A stretch of DNA of 12,224 nt from Candidatus Omnitrophota bacterium (GTDB taxonomy: Bacteria > Omnitrophota > Gorgyraeia > Duberdicusellales > 4484-171). Position numbers and translations under genes: made by a program. The stretch lies in the NCBI GenBank assembly GCA_023228195.1, contig JALOBR010000035.1, forward strand, positions 1 through 12,224, written 5' to 3'. This document shows positions 7,768-12,224 of this stretch, piece by piece. Position 1 is the stretch's first letter. Each line of letters starts with the position of its first letter. Below the pieces are notes generated by a model. It did no database searches. It was not told the DNA's origin and saw only the letters and a list, made by a program, of their open reading frames with translations.

Positions 7768-7776
7768 ATTATAGCA
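7768..7776 (-). promoter_or_regulatory. Extended -10 directly upstream of the methyltransferase ATG
   Basis: Minus-strand TGCTATAAT is a perfect -10 with a TGn extension. Only TGTTTT separates it from the ATG at 7761, so transcription should begin at the start codon or within a base of it. This predicts a leaderless mRNA. The -35 region (TTTCTG at 17 bases) is poor. Confidence 0.5.
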
Positions 7777-7822
7777 AGCATAAGCTATTACAGAAAGCTA
7801 TTTCATTTTGATTAACTTGAAT

Positions 7823-7840
7823 TATAATATAGTGTTAACA
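7823..7840 (+). promoter_or_regulatory. -10 box and start-site palindrome upstream of ygiQ
   Basis: A perfect TATAAT (7823-7828) is followed by the 8-base palindrome TGTTAACA (7833-7840), which would cover the expected transcription start near 7835. No good -35 is found at 16-18 bases. The palindrome is short and could be chance. The transcript would have a leader of about 180 bases. Confidence 0.35.
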
Positions 7841-7852
7841 TTTATGATATGA

Positions 7853-8002
7853 GATTGCCGTGTTGGCGGCAATTAAATTCATCTGGCGGATTCTTCATTT
7901 AATTGTAATAAATAAATGAAGCCTTCTATGAATCCCCGGCTTAGTTACCAGATTGCCTTGCTGGGTTAAAAAGGCGGGGATTTACGCCGCGAGGATTAAA
8001 GC
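7853..8002 (+). repeat. Structured leader / repeat element upstream of ygiQ
   Basis: Several hairpins stack here: TTGCCG/CGGCAA (7855-7860 with 7867-7872), an AATTAAAT/ATTTAATT dyad (7871-7878 with 7897-7904), a 9-bp stem (7893-7901 with 7913-7921), and AATCCCCG/CGGGGATT (7931-7938 with 7975-7982) enclosing GCCTT/AAGGC (7955-7959 with 7971-7975). Bases 7959-7984 are identical to 10198-10223, and similarity continues as CGCGnGGA to about 8002. The second copy lies far from any start, so this is more likely a dispersed structured repeat than a gene-specific riboswitch. It matches no riboswitch I know. Confidence 0.6.
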
Positions 8003-8015
8003 TTTAAAAAACGAT

Positions 8016-9791
8016 ATGAGTTTAAATTTCTTACCTATTTGTCAGCAGGATTTAAAAAAGTTGGGCATAAAAGAGCTCGATATAATTATCGTAACGGGCG
8101 ATGCTTACGTGGATCACCCTTCTTACGGCGCGGCTATTATCGGAAGAGTTCTTGAGGCCGAAGGGTTTAAAGTCGGTATTATCGCTCAGCCTAATTGGCG
8201 CAGCACGGATGATTTTTTAAAGCTGGGCCGGCCTAAACTTTTCTTCGCAATTACCGCCGGTAACGTTGATTCAATGGTTGCAAATTATACCGCTAACAAG
8301 CGTCCAAGGGTTGTGGATGATTATTCTCCCGGTTCAAGGTCAGGTTTGCGTCCGGACAGGGCTTTAATAGTTTACGCGAACAAAGTAAGAGAGGCCCACA
8401 AAGATTGCTTGATAGTGCTAGGCGGCATTGAAGCAAGCTTGAGGCGGCTGGCTCATTATGACTATTGGGACAATGAACCCAGGCGTTCCGTGCTCCTTGA
8501 TTCAAAGGCAGATATTTTAGTTTATGGAATGGGGGAGATACAAACGCTCGAAATAGCAAAGCGCCTTAAAAGCGGGGAAAGCGCGCATTCCCTTAATGAT
8601 ATACGCGGAACAGTAATTGTGCGAAAAGATTTAACCCTTCTAAAAGATTATAAGCTTGTTCCTTCGTTTGAGGAAATCAAAGAAAGCAACAATAAATATA
8701 ATTTAGCATTTCGCGAGATTTTTTCTCAAATGAATCCCTTTAGCGCAAAATCAATAGCTCAAAAGCATGCTGATAGATTTATTGTTCAACTGCCGCCGGC
8801 ATATCCGTTGTCAACAGATGATCTTGACCGCATATACGGGCTTAATTACGCGAGAAACTGGCACCCCGTCTACGATAAGCTTGGAGGAATTAAGGGCTTT
8901 GAGACTGTACGTTTTTCAATAACGTCTCACAGGGGTTGCTGTGGTATGTGCAGTTTTTGTTCGCTTTATATGCATCAGGGCCGCATAATTCAGAGCCGTA
9001 GCGAAGAATCTATTTTGAAAGAAGCAAGATTGATTTCCCAAATGCAAAATTTTAAAGGAACAATAACCGATATCGGCGGGCCAACGGCAAATTTGTATCA
9101 GGCGAGCTGTGGACGCTGGAAAAATTTAGGTTTTTGTGAAAATAAAAGCTGCGTAAATCCTTCCCAATGCAAAAATCTTGAATTAGGATATAAAAAAAGC
9201 GTAGAGCTATACAGAAAAATTGCGCAGATTCCCGGAGTTAAGCATGTTTTTATCAGCAGCGGTTTCAGGTACGACCTATTAACCGAAGACAATGCGGAAG
9301 AGTATTTAACCCAGGTTTGTAAATTCAATATAAGCGGGCAGATGAAAGTGGCACCTGAGCATATAGTTGAGACGGTTTTAAGGAATATGAATAAGCCCTA
9401 TGTTTCTTCGTATGAGAAATTCCTTAAAAAGCTCGATAAGATAAATACAAAGATTAGGAAAAAAACATATCTCGTTAATTACTTTATCGCGAGCCACCCG
9501 GCATCCGGCCTGAAAGAATCGCTTGAGCTTGCTTTGTATCTTTCAAAACGAAGAATTAACCCCGAACAGATTCAGGATTTTATACCATTGCCGATGACTT
9601 TTGCTTCCTGCCTTTACTATACAGGCGTAAATCCCATAACTTCCGAGCGTGTTTATAGCGCAAAGACATTTAAAGAGCGAAAAATGCAAAGAGCTCTTAT
9701 TCAGCACAAGAATCCAAAAAATAGGCAGCTGGTACGTGAGGCATTAAAGATTTTGAAAGCAGAGCATTTGGGGAAGATTTTCCTTAAATAG
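8016..9791 (+). CDS. ygiQ: YgiQ-family radical SAM protein
   Basis: A 591-residue member of the YgiQ (UPF0313) family of radical SAM proteins, whose exact reaction is not established. The N-terminus MSLNFLPICQQDLKKLG leads into VTGDAYVDHPSYG, the usual family opening. Residues 308-315 read CCGMCSFC, giving the CxxxCxxC cluster motif (Cys308, Cys312, Cys315) that holds the 4Fe-4S used to cleave SAM. About 55 residues later a second cysteine group (SCGRWKNLGFC, then SCVNPSQC) is family-typical and may bind another cofactor. The frame stays open upstream to a TTG at 7953, but those 21 codons lie in a repeat element found elsewhere as noncoding DNA, so I choose the ATG at 8016. No Shine-Dalgarno is present. 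The stop codon runs directly into the GTTACG array. Confidence 0.9.
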   Translation: MSLNFLPICQQDLKKLGIKELDIIIVTGDAYVDHPSYGAAIIGRVLEAEGFKVGIIAQPNWRSTDDFLKLGRPKLFFAITAGNVDSMVANYTANKRPRVVDDYSPGSRSGLRPDRALIVYANKVREAHKDCLIVLGGIEASLRRLAHYDYWDNEPRRSVLLDSKADILVYGMGEIQTLEIAKRLKSGESAHSLNDIRGTVIVRKDLTLLKDYKLVPSFEEIKESNNKYNLAFREIFSQMNPFSAKSIAQKHADRFIVQLPPAYPLSTDDLDRIYGLNYARNWHPVYDKLGGIKGFETVRFSITSHRGCCGMCSFCSLYMHQGRIIQSRSEESILKEARLISQMQNFKGTITDIGGPTANLYQASCGRWKNLGFCENKSCVNPSQCKNLELGYKKSVELYRKIAQIPGVKHVFISSGFRYDLLTEDNAEEYLTQVCKFNISGQMKVAPEHIVETVLRNMNKPYVSSYEKFLKKLDKINTKIRKKTYLVNYFIASHPASGLKESLELALYLSKRRINPEQIQDFIPLPMTFASCLYYTGVNPITSERVYSAKTFKERKMQRALIQHKNPKNRQLVREALKILKAEHLGKIFLK

Positions 9792-9894
9792 TTACGAGTG
9801 TTACGAAAGTTACGCAGGTTACGAAGGTTATGTAAAACACTAAGTTTTAACTGTAACATTCGTAACTTCCCGTAACATCCGTAACTTTTGTAAC
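9791..9894. repeat. Nine-base-periodic GTTACG inverted array
   Basis: GTTACG/GTTATG units begin at 9791, 9800, 9809, 9818 and 9827, an exact 9-base period. The opposite arm has the complementary GTAAC ending at 9857, 9866, 9876, 9885 and 9894 (steps of 9, 10, 9, 9). The centre, around 9833-9852, includes TAAAAC and GTTTTA as complementary halves. The first G is the last base of the ygiQ stop codon. The transcript can form one long imperfect hairpin. Confidence 0.8.
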
Positions 9895-9908
9895 CTATAC
9901 AAAAAGAC

Positions 9909-9935
9909 ACCCTCCCCCCGAAACAGGGAGAGGGT
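9909..9935. repeat. GC-rich hairpin (ACCCTC...GAGGGT)
   Basis: The two arms pair over ten positions with one mismatch (ACCCTCCCCC at 9909-9918 with GGGAGAGGGT at 9926-9935) around a 7-base loop. No T-run follows, so it is not a classic intrinsic terminator. Hairpins of this wording occur as dispersed repeats in many bacteria, from general knowledge. Confidence 0.55.
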
Positions 9936-9945
9936 CCGTGGCTTT

Positions 9946-9963
9946 GGCCCTCTTACGAGAGCC
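9946..9963. other. Short hairpin GGCCCTC-TTAC-GAGAGCC
   Basis: A seven-position stem with one mismatch and a four-base TTAC loop, ten bases after the previous hairpin. It is followed by AT-rich sequence including ATTTTTATATATA (9979-9991), which is too far from the stem for a standard terminator. The function is unknown. Confidence 0.35.
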
Positions 9964-10042
9964 TATATCAAAAATAACATTTTTATATATACATATTCAA
10001 TCCTTTGTAGGCATATTTATGAAAGCGTTTACTTTTTTAACA

Positions 10043-10388
10043 CGCAGATAATCGCAAATTTGCAAGCGGATGATCGCAGATAATTATGAAATTCCAAGCA
10101 CCAAGAACCAAATTCTAAATAAAGCCATCCATAATATCTCGGTCTAAAGGCCGTGGTATTAGCACGGCTAATTTCGAAGCGGCACACTCTACCGCCCTGC
10201 TGGGTTAAAAAGGCGGGGATTTAGTGTCGCGGGGAATAAGTTCCAATTTCCTAAATTCCAATATTTCAAGCGCTTTAGGTTTGAAATTCCAGTCATTGAA
10301 GCATTGGAATTTATTTGATGTTTGGGATCTGTGATTTGTACTTTCTCATCTGTGACCATCTGTGATTTGCCATCTGTGCTAATCTGTG
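10043..10388. repeat. Composite nested dyad repeat, AATTCCAA/ATCTGTG type (copy 2)
   Basis: Outer arms are CGCAGAT (10043, 10075) on the left and ATCTGTG (10327, 10348, 10358, 10372, 10382) on the right. Inside them lie AATTCCAA (10090 and 10254) and TTGGAATT (10304). Bases 10077-10099 and 10303-10320 match the repeat at 4202-4224 and 4303-4320 with two mismatches each. In copy 1 these landmarks are 78 bases apart; here they are 203 apart, and the extra sequence includes a GC-richer structured core at 10140-10239. No credible gene is present. Confidence 0.7.
10140..10239. repeat. Structured core shared with the ygiQ leader
   Basis: Bases 10198-10223 are identical over 26 bases to 7959-7984, and similarity continues weakly to about 10239. 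Predicted stems are CGGTC/GGCCG (10140-10153, one G-T pair), GCCGTG/CACGGC (10150-10155 with 10163-10168, competing with the first), GCGG/CCGC (10179-10182 with 10192-10195) and CCGCC/GGCGG (10192-10196 with 10212-10216, overlapping the third). The alternative pairings suggest a switching or cruciform-prone fold. It could be a small mobile or RNA element; no open frame is credible. Confidence 0.6.
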
Positions 10389-10389
10389 C

Positions 10390-10422
10390 GTAAACGGGGT
10401 TTACAAAACGTAAATTTACGTT
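10390..10422. promoter_or_regulatory. Two adjacent palindromes upstream of the ketosynthase-like gene
   Basis: GTAAAC-GGG-GTTTAC (10390-10404) is a perfect 6+6 dyad with a three-base spacer. Two bases later comes the perfect 16-base palindrome AACGTAAATTTACGTT (10407-10422). They lie about 90 bases before the ATG at 10508 and could be operator sites for a dimeric regulator, or the closing part of the neighbouring repeat. A weak TTTACG-17-TACATA pair (10415-10443) overlaps the second one. Confidence 0.4.
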
Positions 10423-10507
10423 AAAATACTTAAGTCCTACATAGACATATTGCATTTCATTCGATAGGCTGTTTTTGACTGATTAGTAAAAAGATAGAAT
10501 ACTTAGA

Positions 10508-11749
10508 ATGAGACAACAGGAATTTGTAATAAGTTCGCTTGGCGTCGTTGCTCCTAATGGCATAGGAAAAGAAGCGTTTTGGAAATCGCTTGAAGAAGGC
10601 CATTCCGCGATTTCTAAAATTGAGTCTTTTTCGACGGATAAATTTTCCGTTAATTCCGGCGGAGAAATCAAAAATTTTGATCCCAAGGTTTTTCTCGGCC
10701 AAAAAGGATTGCGCAATTTAGACAGAAGTTCACTTTTTCTAATGACTGCGGCTAAGTTCGCCATAGATAGCGCGAAGCTGGAAATAACCGAGTCAAATAC
10801 TGACGATATCGGAGTTGTAACCGGCACAACCTTTCCTCATTTATGGTCTATGATTGAATTCGATAGAGAAGTCCTTAAAGAAGGGTTGGATTTTTCAAAT
10901 CCCGCGCTTTTTCCTTCAACTGTTTTAAACGCAGCTTCTTCTCAGGTGTCTATACGTTTTAATATCCAGGGGTTTAATGCTTCCATAAGCACGGGGTATA
11001 CTTCCGGGCTAGAAGCTCTGAAATATTCGCTTATGATGCTTGAAACAGGCAAGGCCAAAACGGTTTTTTGTGGAGCAGTTGAATCGCTCGCGCTTTCTTT
11101 ATTTTTTGGTTTTTTTAAATTAGGCTATATGGCTGGAATAAATGGGCAAATGATTAGTTGCCCATTTGACAAACGCAGAAACGGGCCGTTGCTTTCAGAG
11201 GCTGCCGCTGTTTTTTCTATCGAGCGAGCCGAAACCGCGCAAGCGCGTCAGGCTGAAATTTTAGCAAAGATACGAAGTGTGTCGTGCTACTTCGACGGTT
11301 TTAAGATAGCAAAAATTCACCCTGATGGAAACGGCCTTGAAAAAGCTATTATGAAAGCCTTGGATGAGGCGGGCGTTGCGACAGGCGATATAGATTATAT
11401 TTCAAGCTGCGCTAATTCTTCGTTTGAAGTGGATAAAACAGAAGTGAAAGTTTTACAGAAAATTTTTGGCGATAGCCTTTCAAAAATACCAGTAAGTTCC
11501 ATAAAATCAATGTTAGGGGAAACGCTTTCGGTTTCCTCAGCCCTGCAAATAGCTTCTTGTTTGGGGGCAATGAAAAATGGCGTAATTCCGCCTACGATAA
11601 ACTACAAAGAGAAAGACCCGGAATGCGATATTGACTGCGTTCCTAACAAAGCGCAGAAAAAGGATGTAAAATTAGCTTTAGTTGTTTCTTTTGGCCCCGG
11701 AGGGTATAATAGTGCGTGTGTGTTAGAGAGATATGATGTTGGCCGTTAG
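10508..11749 (+). CDS. Ketosynthase-fold protein without catalytic triad (chain-length-factor-like)
   Basis: A 413-residue protein with the full KAS II/FabF thiolase-fold layout: IGVVTGTTF (101-109), the nucleophile-elbow region ASISTGYTSGLEAL (158-171), RRNGPLLSEAAAVF (223-236), IDYISS (295-300), VSSIKSMLGE (329-338) and the C-terminal VSFGPGGYNSACVL (393-406). All three catalytic residues are replaced: the active Cys is Tyr164 (codon TAT), the first His is Cys301 and the second His is Glu338; Lys333 is kept. It cannot condense acyl chains in the usual way and resembles the KS-beta/chain-length factor of type II polyketide and aryl-polyene systems, which pairs with an active ketosynthase. 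No such partner is in the window. A FabG-like gene follows 50 bases downstream. The frame is intact, so it is not a pseudogene. The ATG has no Shine-Dalgarno. Confidence 0.8.
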   Translation: MRQQEFVISSLGVVAPNGIGKEAFWKSLEEGHSAISKIESFSTDKFSVNSGGEIKNFDPKVFLGQKGLRNLDRSSLFLMTAAKFAIDSAKLEITESNTDDIGVVTGTTFPHLWSMIEFDREVLKEGLDFSNPALFPSTVLNAASSQVSIRFNIQGFNASISTGYTSGLEALKYSLMMLETGKAKTVFCGAVESLALSLFFGFFKLGYMAGINGQMISCPFDKRRNGPLLSEAAAVFSIERAETAQARQAEILAKIRSVSCYFDGFKIAKIHPDGNGLEKAIMKALDEAGVATGDIDYISSCANSSFEVDKTEVKVLQKIFGDSLSKIPVSSIKSMLGETLSVSSALQIASCLGAMKNGVIPPTINYKEKDPECDIDCVPNKAQKKDVKLALVVSFGPGGYNSACVLERYDVGR

Positions 11750-11795
11750 CAGTCAGCCATCAGCAGCTGATGCCTGAAATCTGACGACTGAAAAC
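11745..11795. repeat. Short dyad repeat, CAGTC/CATCAGC type
   Basis: The element starts at the stop codon of the ketosynthase-like gene (GTTAGCAGTC) and fills nearly the whole gap to the next ATG. The left arm has CAGTC and CATCAGC; the right arm has GCTGATG, TCTGAC and GACTG as complements, centred on TCAGCAGCTGA (11760-11770). It follows the same two-arm plan as the other arrays with different words. It lies inside a probable operon, so it is probably not a strong terminator. Confidence 0.6.
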
Positions 11796-11799
11796 TTTT

Positions 11800-12224
11800 A
11801 TGAATGATTTAAAAGGAAAAACAGTAATAATAACCGGCGGTTCAAGAGGAATAGGCAAAGCCTGTTGCGTTGCATTTGCCAAAGCAGGCGCCAATATAAT
11901 CTTTACTTTTAATAAAAGCCAGAAAGAAGCAGATGAATTAGCTGCTCAAATTAAAAATCTCGGTGTGGATTGTTTAAGTATGCAGGCAGATGTGCGTGAT
12001 TATAGTCAATGCCGCGCTGTTATCGAAAAGGCAATAGCACATTTTAAGGAAATAGATGTTTTAGTTAATAATGCCGGCATTACAAAAGACAAGTCTCTTT
12101 TTATGATGCTTCCGGAAGAATGGCACGATGTTATAAACACAAATCTTAACGGAACTTTTAATATGACGAAAGCCGCAATTATAACTTTTTTAAAACAAAA
12201 AAAGGGCTGCATAATAAATATGAG
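11800..12224 (+). CDS. fabG: FabG-like 3-oxoacyl-ACP reductase (SDR), N-terminal part
   Basis: The frame is open from the ATG at 11800 to the window edge (141 full codons). It begins MNDLKGKTVIITGGSRGIGK, with the NADP-binding TGGSRGIG motif at residues 12-19. It continues with the adenine-pocket DVRD (64-67), the NNAG motif (90-93) and INTNLNGTF (112-120), whose second Asn corresponds to the SDR catalytic asparagine. The Ser-Tyr-Lys catalytic residues lie beyond the edge and cannot be checked. These features fit FabG-type reductases that reduce the 3-keto group of an ACP-bound chain. Coming 50 bases after a chain-length-factor-like protein, it may serve a specialised polyketide or fatty-acid pathway rather than housekeeping synthesis. 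No Shine-Dalgarno precedes the ATG. The symbol is by family only. Confidence 0.85.
   Translation, partial: MNDLKGKTVIITGGSRGIGKACCVAFAKAGANIIFTFNKSQKEADELAAQIKNLGVDCLSMQADVRDYSQCRAVIEKAIAHFKEIDVLVNNAGITKDKSLFMMLPEEWHDVINTNLNGTFNMTKAAIITFLKQKKGCIINM

Noticed and set aside
7853..8015. Known riboswitch in the ygiQ leader
   Set aside because: I could not match the conserved cores of SAM, c-di-GMP, cobalamin or TPP riboswitches, and part of the leader recurs away from any start codon.
9701..9910. A 69-codon minus-strand frame with NLRNLRN-like repeats
   Set aside because: The repeats are just the translation of the GTTACG array, and the rest overlaps the end of ygiQ.
9909..9963. Intrinsic terminator after ygiQ
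   Set aside because: Both hairpins lack a directly following T-run on the plus strand, so they were kept only as hairpins.
9791..10388. CRISPR array
   Set aside because: The units are only 9-11 bases with no 25-40-base direct repeats or unique spacers, and the arms are inverted. No cas genes are nearby.
10189..10455. An 88-codon minus-strand open frame in the 10.2-kb gap
   Set aside because: It lies wholly in the repeat and its structured core, its composition is repetitive, and it has no recognisable domain or ribosome site. It is most likely a chance frame across repeat words.

Overview
The window is AT-rich bacterial chromosome with eleven protein genes, two of them cut by the window edges, and an unusual amount of structured repeat DNA between genes. 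None of the intergenic repeats has a mobile-element gene, and I see no tRNA, rRNA or CRISPR array. Most starts lack a Shine-Dalgarno sequence, and several have an extended -10 box so close that the mRNA would be nearly leaderless. These traits, plus the mix of genes, suggest an uncultured Gram-negative-type lineage. A candidate phylum such as Omnitrophota is a guess from general style and is not proven by any marker gene here.

Layout. Position 1-522 (+) is the C-terminal part of an arginase-fold protein. It meets, tail to tail with one base between, a FemAB/GNAT-like acyltransferase (minus strand, to about 1690). A divergent promoter region built from CACGAAT-type repeats follows. Next come an alpha/beta-hydrolase esterase (1855-2685) and a CrtI/CRTISO-like FAD oxidoreductase (2702-4198), probably one operon. 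A dyad repeat (4200-4345) separates them from two overlapping four-helix EamA/ArnE-ArnF-like membrane proteins on the minus strand (4357-5143). Divergent from these is a DegT/ArnB-type PLP aminotransferase (5269-6486), which ends 6 bases from an RlmD/TrmA-type RNA uridine methyltransferase (minus strand, 6493-7761). A YgiQ-type radical SAM protein (8016-9791) has a structured leader of about 180 nt.

The stretch 9792-10507 (716 bases) holds no credible gene. It carries a 9-nt-periodic GTTACG inverted array, two GC-rich hairpins, a plain AT-rich stretch (9964-10042) in which I see nothing, a nested composite repeat (10043-10388) and two adjacent palindromes. After it come a ketosynthase-fold protein that has lost all three catalytic residues (10508-11749) and the start of a FabG-like ketoreductase (11800 to the edge). 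This looks like the start of a type II fatty-acid or polyketide-like operon whose active ketosynthase would lie outside the window.

The genes share a loose envelope and lipid theme: the chain-length-factor-like protein with FabG, the CrtI-like enzyme with the esterase, the FemAB-like transferase, and ArnB-like and ArnE/F-like proteins. That functional link is inference. The most interesting items are the pseudo-ketosynthase and the set of intergenic repeats, which share one architecture (short 9-11-nt words in two inverted arms) while using different words.
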